Positions 43,350 to 52,601 of a stretch of 64,000 bases of DNA are shown in pieces. The position numbers were made by a program, and so were the translations under genes. Numbering within the stretch: position 1 is the stretch's first letter; each line of letters begins with the position of its first letter. Source of the DNA: Azospirillum sp. SYSU D00513 (lineage in GTDB: Bacteria; Pseudomonadota; Alphaproteobacteria; Azospirillales; Azospirillaceae); NCBI RefSeq assembly GCF_017356015.1, contig NZ_JAFIQV010000004.1, positions 62,001 to 126,000 of the forward strand, in the 5' to 3' direction. The notes beneath the pieces are model-generated. The model was not told where the DNA came from. It searched no databases and saw nothing but the letters and a program-made list of their open reading frames with translations.

Positions 43350-45143
43350 ATGACCGACGCACCTCCTCCCTTCCTCAACGTCGCCCGATCCCTCTCCGGC
43401 AAGCGCTGGCAGGCGCGGGCCTGCGACGAGCGGCTGGCCTGGGCGCTGACGCAGGGGCGGGGGCTGCCGGAGATCGTCGGGCGGGTGCTCGCGGCCCGTG
43501 GCGTGACGGAGGAGAGCTGCGACGGCTTCCTCAATCCCACCCTGAAGTCGCTGCTGCCCGACCCCTCCCGCTTCAAGGACATGGACCGGGCGGCCGAGCG
43601 CATCGCCCGCGCGGTCATGGACGGGGAGCCGGTCGCCGTCTTCGGCGACTATGACGTGGACGGGGCGACCTCCTCGGCGCTGATGCGGCGTTTCTTCCGG
43701 GCGGTCGGCGCCGACGTGCGCATCTACATCCCCGACCGCATCGCCGAGGGCTACGGCCCGAACGGGCCGGCGCTGCTGCGGCTGAAGGCCGAGGGCGTGC
43801 GGCTGGTGGTGACGGTGGATTGCGGCATCTCCGCCTTCGCCGCGCTTGAGGCGGCGGCGGGCGCCGGGCTCGACGTCGTCGTGCTCGACCACCACGCGGC
43901 GGAGCCGCGCCTGCCACCGGCCGTGGCGCTGGTCAACCCGAACCGGTTGGACGAGGACGGCGCCTACCGCACCCTCTGCGCGGCGGGGGTGACCTTCCTG
44001 GCGGTGGTGGCGGTCAACCGCCTGCTGCGCGCCGCCGGATTCTACAAGGACCGGGCGGAGCCGAACCTCATGGAATGGCTCGACCTCGTGGCGCTCGGCA
44101 CGGTGTGCGACGTGGTGCCGCTGGTCGGGCTGAACCGGGCGCTGGTCTCACAGGGGCTGAAGGTCATGGCGCGCCGCGCCAACCCCGGCCTGACCGCGCT
44201 GGCCGACGTCGCCGGGGCGAAGGACCGGCCCGACGCCTACCAGGCCGGCTATGTGCTGGGGCCGCGCGTCAACGCCGGCGGGCGCGTCGGCGCGTCGGAC
44301 CTCGGCGCTCGGCTGCTCTCCACCGACGATCCCATCGAGGCGATGGAGCTGGCCCAGAAGCTGGAGGCCCACAACGCCGAGCGCCGCACCGTCGAGGCCG
44401 CCGTGCTGGAGGAGGCGCTGGCCGGCATCGATTCCCATGCCGGCGAGCGGGCGGAGCTGGTCTACGCCGTCGGCCATGGCTGGCACCCCGGCGTCATCGG
44501 CATCGTCGCCGCCCGGCTGAAGGAGCGCTACAGCCGCCCGGCCTGCGTCATCGCCATGGTGCCGGGGCCGGACGGCACGCTGGTCGGCAAGGCGTCGGGG
44601 CGCTCGGTGCGCGGCGTGGACCTAGGCGCGGCCGTGATCGCCGCCCGGCAGGAGGGGCTGCTGATCGCCGGCGGCGGCCACCGCATGGCGGCGGGCTTCA
44701 CCGTGGCGGAGGACAAGCTGGAGGCGCTCCGCGAATTCCTCACCGGCCGCATCGCCGAGGAGGTCGCCGCCGCCCCGCTGGTGCCGACGCTGGAGCTGGA
44801 CGGGGCTCTGTCGGTCGGGGCCGCCAACGCCCGGCTGGTGGACACGCTCGACAAGCTCGGCCCCTACGGCACCGGCAACGCCGAGCCGCGCTTCGCGCTG
44901 GCCGACGCCCGCGTGCTGCGCGCCGACGTGGTGGGGGAGAAGCATGTCCGCTGCATCCTCCAGGGCAGCGACGGCGCCCGGCTGAACGCCATCGCCTTCC
45001 GGGCGCTCGACAACGAGCTGGGCAAGGGGCTGCTGCACGGGCGCGGCTCCCCCTTCCACCTCGCCGGCGTGCTGCGGGTCAACCGCTGGAATGGGACGGA
45101 GAGCATCCAACTCCTGATCGACGACGCGGCCCCGGCGCAGTAG
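43350..45143 (+). CDS. recJ: Single-stranded-DNA-specific exonuclease RecJ
   Basis: A 597-residue RecJ of the DHH superfamily, a 5'-3' exonuclease on single-stranded DNA in recombination and mismatch repair. VFGDYDVDGATSSALM holds the first metal-binding Asp residues, VVTVDCGIS the next, and VLDHHAAEP (Asp180, His181, His182) the DHH motif. The DHHA1 domain follows with GHGWHPGVIGIVAARLKERY and GGGHRMAAGFTV, then an OB-like C-terminal domain. The ATG at 43350 is used. Related genomes usually have glpX immediately upstream. Confidence 0.97.
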   Translation: MTDAPPPFLNVARSLSGKRWQARACDERLAWALTQGRGLPEIVGRVLAARGVTEESCDGFLNPTLKSLLPDPSRFKDMDRAAERIARAVMDGEPVAVFGDYDVDGATSSALMRRFFRAVGADVRIYIPDRIAEGYGPNGPALLRLKAEGVRLVVTVDCGISAFAALEAAAGAGLDVVVLDHHAAEPRLPPAVALVNPNRLDEDGAYRTLCAAGVTFLAVVAVNRLLRAAGFYKDRAEPNLMEWLDLVALGTVCDVVPLVGLNRALVSQGLKVMARRANPGLTALADVAGAKDRPDAYQAGYVLGPRVNAGGRVGASDLGARLLSTDDPIEAMELAQKLEAHNAERRTVEAAVLEEALAGIDSHAGERAELVYAVGHGWHPGVIGIVAARLKERYSRPACVIAMVPGPDGTLVGKASGRSVRGVDLGAAVIAARQEGLLIAGGGHRMAAGFTVAEDKLEALREFLTGRIAEEVAAAPLVPTLELDGALSVGAANARLVDTLDKLGPYGTGNAEPRFALADARVLRADVVGEKHVRCILQGSDGARLNAIAFRALDNELGKGLLHGRGSPFHLAGVLRVNRWNGTESIQLLIDDAAPAQ

Positions 45144-45234
45144 GGGCCGCCGCTTTACACCCACTGATTTACGGTTGAAGCCGCCGCCCCGCTCCGTCAC
45201 CCTGGAACCGGAATTCGAAGGAAGGAGCAGGGCG

Positions 45235-46944
45235 ATGGCTGCGTCGCGCGACGATCTGAAGAAGCGCATCGGTCAGGCGCTGGGCGAGACCAAGGCTGAT
45301 CTCGTCATCAAGGACACCCGTTTCCTGAACGTCGTGACGGGCGAGATCGCGAAGGGCGACATCGCCGTCTGCGGCGACCGCATAGTCGGCACCTACGACG
45401 GGTATGACGGGGTGGAGGAGATCGACGGGCGCGGCCTGACCGTCGTGCCGGGCTTCATCGACACCCACGTCCATTGCGAATCCACCTGCGTCACCCCGCA
45501 GGAGTTCGACCGTTGCGTCCTGCCGCGCGGCACCACGACCGCCGTCTGCGACCCGCACGAGATTTGCAACGTGCTGGGCGAACAGGGGCTCCAGTATTTC
45601 CTCGACAGCGCGCTCGGCACCGTCATGGACCTGCGGGTGCAGCTCTCCTCCTGCGTGCCGGCGACCGATCTGGAGACCTCCGGCGGGCGGCTGGAGGCCG
45701 AGGACCTCGTCCGTCACAAGGACCACCCGAAGGTCATCGGGCTGGCCGAGTTCATGAACTTCCCCGGCGTCTTCCACAAGACGGACTCCGTGCTCGACAA
45801 GCTCGCCGCCTTCGACGGGCGGCACATCGACGGGCATGCCCCGCTGGTGCGCGGGCGGGAGCTGAACGCGCTGCTGTCCTGCGGCATCCGCAACTGCCAC
45901 GAGACGACCAGCGCCGGCGAGGCGATGGAGAAGCTGCGCAAGGGCATGCAGGTGCTGATCCGCGACGGCTCCGTGTCGAAGGACGTGCACGCGCTGGCGG
46001 AGATCATCCAGCCGGAGACCTCCCCCTTCCTCGGATTCTGCACCGACGACCGCAACCCCTTGGACATCGCCGAGGAGGGGCACATGGACCACCTCATCCG
46101 CACGGCGATCCGGCTCGGCGCGCCCGTGGCCCATGTCTACCGGGCGGCGACCTGGTCGGCGGCGCGCGGCTTCGGCCTGCACGACCGCGGCCTCGTGGCG
46201 CCGGGCCAGCGCGCCGACCTCGTCCTGCTCGACGACCTGGAAAGCTGCGCCGTGAACCGGGTGATCCGCAACGGCCGCGTCGTGACCCCGGACCGCTTCG
46301 AGGGGCTGCCGTCCGTGCAGCCGGTCGGGCTCCATTCCGTGAAGCTCGACCCGGTGTCGGTGGAGGATTTCCGCCTGCCCGGCACGGTCGGCACCCAGTC
46401 GGTCATCGGCGTGCTGCCCGGCAAGATCCTGACCGAGCATCTGCGGCTCGACGTGGCCGCCAGGGACGGCGAGCTGGTCGGCGACGTCGAGCGGGACATC
46501 CTGAAGATCTGCGTCTTCGCCCGCCACGGCACCAACCGCAACATCGGCCGCGGCTTCGCGAAGGGCTTCGAGCTGAAGGCCGGGGCGCTGGCCTCCTCCG
46601 TCGGGCACGACAGCCACAACATCTGCACGGTCGGCACCAATGACGCGGACATGGCCATTGCGGTCAACCGGCTGATCGAACTCCAGGGCGGCTTCGTCGC
46701 CGTGCGCGACGGCAAGGTGGTGGGCGAGCTGGCCCTGCCGCTCGCCGGGCTGATGAGCCTCCAGCCCTTCGAGACCGTCGAGCACGACCTGCGGGCGCTC
46801 CGCCAGTCCGTGAGGGAGATGGGCTGCCCCCTGGCCGAGCCCTTCCTCCAGCTCGCCTTCCTGCCCCTGCCGGTCATCCCGCACCTGAAGATCACCGACC
46901 TCGGCCTCGTGGACGTGGACCGCTTCGAGCTGATCGCGGCGTAG
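45235..46944 (+). CDS. ade: Adenine deaminase
   Basis: A 569-residue amidohydrolase that converts adenine to hypoxanthine. The metal-binding motif is VVPGFIDTHVHCES near residues 72-85, followed by TTAVCDPHEICNV, the IDGHAPLVRG region and CTDDRNP. A C-terminal domain (GHDSHNICTVGTNDADMAIAVNRL) is typical of Ade. GAAGGAG lies seven bases before ATG 45235; the frame start at 45175 is not used. It follows recJ by 91 bases. Confidence 0.95.
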   Translation: MAASRDDLKKRIGQALGETKADLVIKDTRFLNVVTGEIAKGDIAVCGDRIVGTYDGYDGVEEIDGRGLTVVPGFIDTHVHCESTCVTPQEFDRCVLPRGTTTAVCDPHEICNVLGEQGLQYFLDSALGTVMDLRVQLSSCVPATDLETSGGRLEAEDLVRHKDHPKVIGLAEFMNFPGVFHKTDSVLDKLAAFDGRHIDGHAPLVRGRELNALLSCGIRNCHETTSAGEAMEKLRKGMQVLIRDGSVSKDVHALAEIIQPETSPFLGFCTDDRNPLDIAEEGHMDHLIRTAIRLGAPVAHVYRAATWSAARGFGLHDRGLVAPGQRADLVLLDDLESCAVNRVIRNGRVVTPDRFEGLPSVQPVGLHSVKLDPVSVEDFRLPGTVGTQSVIGVLPGKILTEHLRLDVAARDGELVGDVERDILKICVFARHGTNRNIGRGFAKGFELKAGALASSVGHDSHNICTVGTNDADMAIAVNRLIELQGGFVAVRDGKVVGELALPLAGLMSLQPFETVEHDLRALRQSVREMGCPLAEPFLQLAFLPLPVIPHLKITDLGLVDVDRFELIAA

Positions 46945-47052
46945 GCCGAGGGGGCAGGGCGGGCCGGCAGGAAACTCCCGCCGGGGTGCAGATTTTGCCC
47001 CGGTGCCGGGACCGCCCTCCGGCTAAGACCCGGAAATCCGAGGGTCTTTCCC

Positions 47053-47068
47053 TGGCTCGCTTCCTGCA
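47053..47068 (+). promoter_or_regulatory. Candidate sigma-54 promoter before the 243-residue gene
   Basis: TGGCTCGCTTCCTGCA matches the TGGCACR-N4-TTGCW consensus at all but two informative bases, with GG (47054-47055) and GC (47066-47067) ten bases apart. A start point near 47079 would lie about 30 bases before the ATG at 47110. Upstream activator sites were not identified. Confidence 0.4.
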
Positions 47069-47109
47069 TCGGACGTCTGCAGGACGTTTCGGTGCGAGAG
47101 GAGCGGGCG

Positions 47110-47841
47110 ATGGCCGGCATTTCGGGTTTGGGCAGCGTCGCGGGCATGGCGCAGAGCCTGCAGCAGTCGATCGACGCCGCGATGAAGCGCGTGCAGGATC
47201 AGGCCCAGCAGGAAGCCGCCGCCGCGAAGCCCGCCGGCGAGGTCGAGGCCTTCGAGCAGACCGTCAACAAGTCCAAGCTCAACGCCGCGATGTTCGCCAC
47301 GAACATCGGCACCCTGACGAAGGACAGCACCCGGCTGAACGTCTTCAGCTCGCTGGCCGCGAGCGACCCGGCGGATTTCTACAAATTCTCCGTCACGACC
47401 AAGGGCGAGGCCACCATCGGCCGCGTCGGCGACAGCGGCGTGCGCGTCCAGCTCCTGAACCGCACCGGGACCGTGATCGCCGACAGCGACGAGGGAGCGG
47501 GCGCCGCCCATGACGCCTACAAGCAGTTGGAGAAGGGGGAGCTGACGCTCGAGAAGGGCGACTATACCCTGCGTGTCGCCCGCGACCGGAACCTGCCCCT
47601 GGCGGAGGCCAAGTCGGACAAGAACTACGGCGTCCAGTTCAGCATGGGCACCTACGCCAAGGACTACGACACCATCGCCAAGCAGCCGGCCAAGGGCGAC
47701 AACCCCTTCCAGAACAACCCGGAACTCAAGTCGCTGGGTGCGCTGCTGACCACCGGCGGCACCGCCGGCCGCCTCGGCCTCCTGCTGGGCGAGGGAACGG
47801 GCTCGACGGCGCGCGGCTCTCTCATCAACGGTCTGTTCTGA
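47110..47841 (+). CDS. PPC-like domain protein of unknown function
   Basis: A 243-residue protein. The N-terminal 60 residues are helical and Gln/Ala-rich (MAQSLQQSIDAAMKRVQDQAQQEAAAA). A beta-sandwich like pre-peptidase C-terminal (PPC) domains follows at about 75-170 (DPADFYKFSVTTKGEATIGRV, VRVQLLNRTGTVIADSDEG, LEKGDYTLRVARD). The C-terminus is Gly-rich. There is no signal peptide, so it may be exported by another route or be cytoplasmic. GAGAGGAG supports the ATG at 47110. A candidate sigma-54 promoter lies upstream. Confidence 0.65.
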   Translation: MAGISGLGSVAGMAQSLQQSIDAAMKRVQDQAQQEAAAAKPAGEVEAFEQTVNKSKLNAAMFATNIGTLTKDSTRLNVFSSLAASDPADFYKFSVTTKGEATIGRVGDSGVRVQLLNRTGTVIADSDEGAGAAHDAYKQLEKGELTLEKGDYTLRVARDRNLPLAEAKSDKNYGVQFSMGTYAKDYDTIAKQPAKGDNPFQNNPELKSLGALLTTGGTAGRLGLLLGEGTGSTARGSLINGLF

Positions 47842-47850
47842 ACCCAGGCA

Positions 47851-49122
47851 TCAGCGCCGGACCGGACGTTCCCCGGCCTCGTCCCAGCGCCAGTCCGGCG
47901 CGCCCGGGCCGATGCGCACGCCGCCAACCCAGCGCTCCGGCGGACCCATGGACAGCCAGTCCAACTCGCCCCGCAGGAGCGCCCGTCCCGCCGCCGTAAT
48001 CTCCAGCCGCCGGTCCGGCCAGCGCACCTCCGGTCCGGCATCGGGCATCGTGAAGGCGGGCTCGCGCGCCCGCGCCATGCCTTCGACCACCGCCAGGAAC
48101 ATGACGTCGCCCAGCCAGGGCAGGGGCTCCCGCTCCCGCGTCAGCCGGGCGAAGAGCTGCCCGACCGTCAGCGGTGCGGCCTCGATCAGGTCGAGCGTCA
48201 GCCGTTCCGTCAGCGACAAGCCGTCCCCAGTCCAGGGCAGCTCCCGCAGGTGACGGCGGAGCGCGCCGGGCAGGTCCGGAAGCCCGGCGCACTCCGATGC
48301 GGCGAGGGCCGCCAGCCCGGTCGGGTCGGCTCTCCGCAGGGCATTCCAGGCGCGCACGCCAATGGCGAGTTCGGCTTTGCCCAGGGGGCGCCGCTCCGGC
48401 CACAGCACGCGCAGGGCTTCCGGCGGCAACTGGCCCAGCCCGATGAAGCGTGCGGCTCCCGGAAACCGGTCGATCGACACCAACTCCAGGACGGCCGGCG
48501 CGCCGGTCTCCGCGAACAACGCGAGGCAGCGGGCGAGCGTGAGCTGGTCGTAGCTGTCATGCTCGCACCAGACCACGACCCGCTCGTACTCCGCGGCGGC
48601 CCGCGCCAGCGCCTCCTCCTCCCGCCGCAGCCGGTCGGCGGCGGCCTCCTCCGACAGCCCCATGACCCCGCCATAGGCCCCGGCGATGAAGCGCGCCCGC
48701 ACGGCGTCGAGGTCCGGCCCGTCCGGCACCGGCCCCTGGCAGTAGGGGTCGGAATGCTCCAGGAAGTCGCCGGTGAAGCCGGCCTCGATCAGCGAAGCCC
48801 GGATGTCGGACCCGCATCGGACATGCAGTGTCCGCATCCCGCCGTCCGGCGCCGACCCGCCGATGGCGGCCCGCTCCCGCCCCATCGCCTCGACATGCGC
48901 CCGTAGCCGAGGCCAACTCGGGCTGCCGAGTTCGCGGGCTATTACGAACTGCGCGTCGGAGAGCCGCGCCTGCGCGGGATCCCGCTGGGGGTGAGCCTGC
49001 CAGCGCGCCAGGGCCGCCGGCTCCCCGGCGCGCAGGTCGCGGAGAAGCTCCTTGGCCCGCTTGCGCTGCTGTTCGAGGTCGAGGCGGAACGGCGCCTCGG
49101 GCCGGCCGGATCGGTCGGTCAT
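47851..49122 (-). CDS. DUF1835 domain protein
   Basis: A 423-residue protein. Residues 1-90 resemble a short helical N-terminal module (RKRAKELLRDLRAGEPAALARWQAH). The DUF1835 region at about 94-230 has LHVRCGSDIRASLIEAGF, FLEHSDPYCQGPVPDG and VVVWCEHDSYDQLTLARCLALF. The C-terminal part contains LPWLGDVMFLAVVEGMA. The family's function is unknown. It ends 10 bases from the convergent PPC-like gene. Confidence 0.75.
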   Translation of the reverse strand: MTDRSGRPEAPFRLDLEQQRKRAKELLRDLRAGEPAALARWQAHPQRDPAQARLSDAQFVIARELGSPSWPRLRAHVEAMGRERAAIGGSAPDGGMRTLHVRCGSDIRASLIEAGFTGDFLEHSDPYCQGPVPDGPDLDAVRARFIAGAYGGVMGLSEEAAADRLRREEEALARAAAEYERVVVWCEHDSYDQLTLARCLALFAETGAPAVLELVSIDRFPGAARFIGLGQLPPEALRVLWPERRPLGKAELAIGVRAWNALRRADPTGLAALAASECAGLPDLPGALRRHLRELPWTGDGLSLTERLTLDLIEAAPLTVGQLFARLTREREPLPWLGDVMFLAVVEGMARAREPAFTMPDAGPEVRWPDRRLEITAAGRALLRGELDWLSMGPPERWVGGVRIGPGAPDWRWDEAGERPVRR

Positions 49123-49310
49123 GGCAATCCCTTTTCATCCACGTCCGTGTCCGCCGTCAGACAGAAAAGGGAAGGCGAGGGCGATCCCATGCTGTGGTTG
49201 CGGGCGCAGCCCTTTCCGCGGACGTGGTGGGGTCAACCGAACCCGCGCCGATGGTCCGGCAGGCCGGTCCGGCTGTCAACAGCGGGATCGTTATCGGGAA
49301 AATCGGGGTT

Positions 49311-49739
49311 TCAGTCCCGCCCCGGCTCCCAGCCCTCCGGCGCCATCTCGAAGCCGGCGAATTCGAAGGCGGGGGAGACGGTGCAGCCGACCAGGACCCA
49401 GCCCGCCAGGGGGCGCGCTGCCTGCCAGGCGTGGGCCGGGACGACGCCCTGGGGGCGCTCGCCCGCCGCCAGGTCCATGCCGAGGATCAGGCGGGACACC
49501 GCCCGCCCGTCCTCGGAGATGGACAGCTCCAGCGGCCCGCCGGCGTGCCAGTGCCACATCTCCACCGCGTCCACCCGGTGCCAGTGCGACCGCTCGCCCG
49601 CGCGCAGCAGGAAAAAGATGCCGGTCTTGGCACCGCGCCCGCCGCCGTCCGGCCGGTCCCGGTAGGTCTCCACATAATGGCCGCCCTCCGGGTGGGGGCT
49701 CATGCCGAGCGTCTCGATGATGCGGTCGGGGTCGAGCAT
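49311..49739 (-). CDS. Cupin-fold protein, DUF985 family
   Basis: A 142-residue cupin. LGMSPHPEGGHYVETYRD, FFLLRAGERSHWHRVDAVEMWHWHAGGPLEL and GVVPAHAWQAARPLAGWVLVGCTVSPAFEFAGFEM are signatures of the DUF985 cupins, and the His/Glu cluster could bind a metal. The reaction is unknown. The ATG at 49739 is used. It lies 27 bases after the GST gene and is probably co-transcribed. Confidence 0.88.
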   Translation of the reverse strand: MLDPDRIIETLGMSPHPEGGHYVETYRDRPDGGGRGAKTGIFFLLRAGERSHWHRVDAVEMWHWHAGGPLELSISEDGRAVSRLILGMDLAAGERPQGVVPAHAWQAARPLAGWVLVGCTVSPAFEFAGFEMAPEGWEPGRD

Positions 49740-49766
49740 GGCGGGCTCCCTGGTGTTCTTGCGGAC

Positions 49767-50372
49767 TCAGGCGGCCGGCACGGTGCGGCGGAAGCTGTCG
49801 CGGTCGCTGGCGCGCTCGAACCAGGCGGCCAGCGCCGGGCGGCCCTTGCGCCACTCCTCCGCCGCGTAGCGGAAATCGAGATAGCCGAGCGTCGCCAGGA
49901 TGGCGACGGTGCCGATGGTGAGGCTGTCGCCCAGGCTGCCGGCCTCCGCCTCCATGCCGTCGAGCGAGCGTTCCATGGCGGCGCGCTGGCGCTCGATCCA
50001 GGAGGGGGACTTTTCGCCCTCGGGCCGCATGCCCTCGCGCAGCCGCAGGATCGCCGCATCGCAGAGCCCGTCGGCGAGCGCCTGCTGGCGCAACGCCGCC
50101 CAACGCGCCGGGCCGGTCGGCGGGAACAGGCGCGGGCCGTCGTGCAGCGTGTCCAGATACTCCGCGATCACCGGGCTGTCGTAGAGGGCCGTCCCGTCCT
50201 CCAGCACCAGGGCCGGCACCTTGCTCAAGGGGTTGTCCTTGATCAGGTCGGTGTCCGGCGCCCAGGCGTTGGTCGGGACTGCCTCGACGGAGCCTTCCAG
50301 CCCGCATTCGATGGCCACCATCATGACCTTGCGGACGAAGGGGGAGGTGGGGCTGTGGCGCAGCTTCATCAT
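49767..50372 (-). CDS. Glutathione S-transferase family protein
   Basis: A 201-residue GST. The thioredoxin-like N-terminal domain has the active-site-like SPTSPFVRKV, then NPLSKVPALVLEDG and YDSPVIAEYLD, which bind glutathione. The helical C-terminal domain carries DSLTIGTVAILATLGYLDFRY. The substrate is unknown. ATG 50372 or 50369 may be used. Its neighbours gloB and the cupin are transcribed in the same direction, suggesting a glutathione-linked detoxification group. Confidence 0.88.
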   Translation of the reverse strand: MMKLRHSPTSPFVRKVMMVAIECGLEGSVEAVPTNAWAPDTDLIKDNPLSKVPALVLEDGTALYDSPVIAEYLDTLHDGPRLFPPTGPARWAALRQQALADGLCDAAILRLREGMRPEGEKSPSWIERQRAAMERSLDGMEAEAGSLGDSLTIGTVAILATLGYLDFRYAAEEWRKGRPALAAWFERASDRDSFRRTVPAA

Positions 50373-50421
50373 GTCGGGGACCTTTGCGTCTCGTTGTTTT
50401 CGTGGGATTGCGGGCGGGGGC

Positions 50422-51189
50422 TCAGCCCCGGAACACGTCCTTGCGGCGGCGGATTTCGGCGAACACCTCGGTCGGGGCCGCGCCGCTCATGCCGACGGCG
50501 GCCTGCACCGACGGCTGGTCGGCGCGCAGGAAGGGGTTGGTGCGAACCTCCTCCTCCAGGGTGGAGGGGACGGTGGGCTCGCCCCGCGCGCGCTGCGCCT
50601 CGACGCGGGCGACGCGGGCGTGCAGCTCGCGGTTCTCCGGATCGACCGTCACCGCGAAGCGGGCGTTGGACAGGGTGTATTCATGGCCGCAATAGACCCG
50701 CGTGGCGCCGGGCAGCGCCCGCAGCTTGAACAGCGAGGTCCACATCTGCGTCGGCGTGCCCTCGAACAGCCGGCCGCAGCCCAGCGCGAACAGCGTGTCA
50801 CCGCTGAACAGCGCCCCCGCCGTCTCGAACCAGAAGGCGATGTGGCCGGAGGTGTGGCCCGGCGTCTCGAACACGCGCGCGGTCTGCGACCCGAAACGGA
50901 CCGAATCGCCTTCCCCGACGGTCGCGTCCATGTCCGGGATGCGGGCCGATTCGGCGCGCGGGCCGATCAGCGTGGCACCAAAACGCTGTTTCAGCGTTTG
51001 ATTTCCGCCGATGTGGTCGCCGTGATGGTGGGTGTTGAGGATGTGGGTGAGTTTCAGGCCCAGCCGGTCCAGCGCCGCCAGGACCGGCTCCGCCTCGCCG
51101 GGATCGACCACCCCGACCGCTCCGCTGGCCGGATCGCTGATGAGATAGACGTAATTGTCCGAAAGAGCCGGAATCAGATGGACGTCCAT
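50422..51189 (-). CDS. gloB: Hydroxyacylglutathione hydrolase (glyoxalase II)
   Basis: A 255-residue metallo-beta-lactamase-fold enzyme that hydrolyses S-lactoylglutathione in methylglyoxal removal. The metal-binding motif THHHGDHIGG is clear, followed by FETPGHTSGHIAFWF, SGDTLFALGCGRLFEG and CGHEYTLSNARFA. Residues lining the glutathione site (VRTNPFLRAD) are also typical. GAGAGG supports ATG 51189; the frame start at 51243 overlaps the divergent methyltransferase. Confidence 0.95.
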   Translation of the reverse strand: MDVHLIPALSDNYVYLISDPASGAVGVVDPGEAEPVLAALDRLGLKLTHILNTHHHGDHIGGNQTLKQRFGATLIGPRAESARIPDMDATVGEGDSVRFGSQTARVFETPGHTSGHIAFWFETAGALFSGDTLFALGCGRLFEGTPTQMWTSLFKLRALPGATRVYCGHEYTLSNARFAVTVDPENRELHARVARVEAQRARGEPTVPSTLEEEVRTNPFLRADQPSVQAAVGMSGAAPTEVFAEIRRRKDVFRG

Positions 51190-51235
51190 GACCTCTCGCC
51201 CTCCCCCCGTTGATCTGTGATATGGTTGGAGCATC

Positions 51236-52006
51236 ATGTACACCGATATCGTCGATCTGCGGGAGTTCTATGAATCCGGCCTGGGGCAGGTGGCGCGGCG
51301 GATGATCCGCCGCCGCATCCGCACCCTGTGGCCGGACGTGCGCGGGCAGATCGTGCTGGGCATCGGCTACGCCACCCCCTACCTGCGGCCCTTCCGCGAC
51401 GAGGCCGACCGGGTGCTCGCCGTCATGCCGGCGAGCCAGGGCGTGTCCTACTGGCCGCGCGAGGGTCCCGGCATGGTGGCGCTCGGCGACGAGGCGGAAC
51501 TGCCGCTCGCCGACATGTCGGTGGACCGCGTGCTGCTCGTCCATGGGCTGGAGGGCACCGAACAGCTCCGCCCGATGATGCGGGAGATCTGGCGCGTGCT
51601 GGCCGGCGGCGGGCGCGTGCTGGTGGTCGTGCCGAACCGGCGCGGCCTGTGGGCGCGCGCCGACTGGACGCCCTTCGGGCACGGCTTCCCCTATTCGGGC
51701 TCGCAGCTCAAACAGGTGCTGCGCGACACCATGTTCGTGCCGGAGCGCACCGGCCACGCCCTGTTCATCCCGCCGCTGCGCTCGCGCTTCCTGCTGAGCA
51801 CCGCGCCGGCCTGGGAAGAGGCGGGAGAGCGCTGGTTCAAGGCCTTCGCCGGCGTGACGATGATCGAGGCGTCGAAGCAGATCTTTGCCGGGGTGGCGCG
51901 CAAGGCGCAGCCGGTGCGCCGCCGGCTGATCGTGCCGCTGCCCGGCGGGGCCGCCGCCGCGCGCCGGCAGGTGATCCTGCCGTCGAAGGACGGTTCGGCG
52001 GAGTGA
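51236..52006 (+). CDS. SAM-dependent methyltransferase, divergent partner of gloB
   Basis: A 256-residue class I methyltransferase-like protein. The glycine motif reads VLGIGYATPYLRPF and is degenerate, followed by ADMSVDRVLLVHGLE and VLAGGGRVLVVVPNRRGLWAR, which fit Methyltransf_11. GGAG lies five bases before the ATG. It is divergent from gloB with only 46 bases between, a pairing typical of this lineage. The substrate is unknown. Confidence 0.85.
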   Translation: MYTDIVDLREFYESGLGQVARRMIRRRIRTLWPDVRGQIVLGIGYATPYLRPFRDEADRVLAVMPASQGVSYWPREGPGMVALGDEAELPLADMSVDRVLLVHGLEGTEQLRPMMREIWRVLAGGGRVLVVVPNRRGLWARADWTPFGHGFPYSGSQLKQVLRDTMFVPERTGHALFIPPLRSRFLLSTAPAWEEAGERWFKAFAGVTMIEASKQIFAGVARKAQPVRRRLIVPLPGGAAAARRQVILPSKDGSAE

Positions 52007-52037
52007 TGCGGAACGGGCACGGGTTGCGGGGTGTCGC

Positions 52038-52601
52038 ATGGCGGAACAGGGTGAAGGTGTGAGCGTCCTGGTGGCGCCCGGGCTCGGCGGTTCGGGGGCG
52101 GACCACTGGCAGGGCTGGCTGCAAGCCCGCCATCCCGCCTTCCGCCGCGTCGAGCAGCGGGACTGGGACGCGCCGGTGCTGCAGGAGTGGGTCGCGGCCC
52201 TGGAGGCCGAGGTCGCGGCGGCCCCCGCGCCCGTCGTCCTCGTCGCCCACAGCCTCGCCTGCATCCTGGTGGCCCATTGGGCGAAGAGCGGTTCGACGGG
52301 CAAGATCGCGGCGGCCCTGCTGGTTGCCCCGCCGGATGTCGAATCGGCCGAGCACACCCCGCCCTCGGTCCACGGCTTCGCGCCCGTGCCGGCGGACCCG
52401 CTGCCTTTCCGCACGGTCGTGCTGGGCAGCCGCAACGATCCCTACTGCACCGCCATGCGCGCCTGCGCCTTTGCCGCCGGCTGGGGCGCCGACTTCATCG
52501 ACTCGGGCGAGGTGGGCCACATCAACACGGAGGCCGGCTTCGGCCCCTGGCCCGAGGGCGAACGTCTCGTGCAGGACCTCGTCAGGGACGCTTCCGCCTG
52601 A
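52038..52601 (+). CDS. RBBP9/YdeN-family alpha/beta hydrolase
   Basis: A 187-residue small serine hydrolase. VLVAPGLGGSGADHWQGWLQ is the oxyanion-hole region, and VLVAHSLACILVAHW holds the nucleophile Ser in a variant elbow (AHSLA). GSRNDPYC gives the acidic residue and GEVGHINTEAGFGPWPEG the catalytic His. The stop is at 52601; the next gene's frame may start on the overlapping CTGA. Confidence 0.9.
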   Translation: MAEQGEGVSVLVAPGLGGSGADHWQGWLQARHPAFRRVEQRDWDAPVLQEWVAALEAEVAAAPAPVVLVAHSLACILVAHWAKSGSTGKIAAALLVAPPDVESAEHTPPSVHGFAPVPADPLPFRTVVLGSRNDPYCTAMRACAFAAGWGADFIDSGEVGHINTEAGFGPWPEGERLVQDLVRDASA

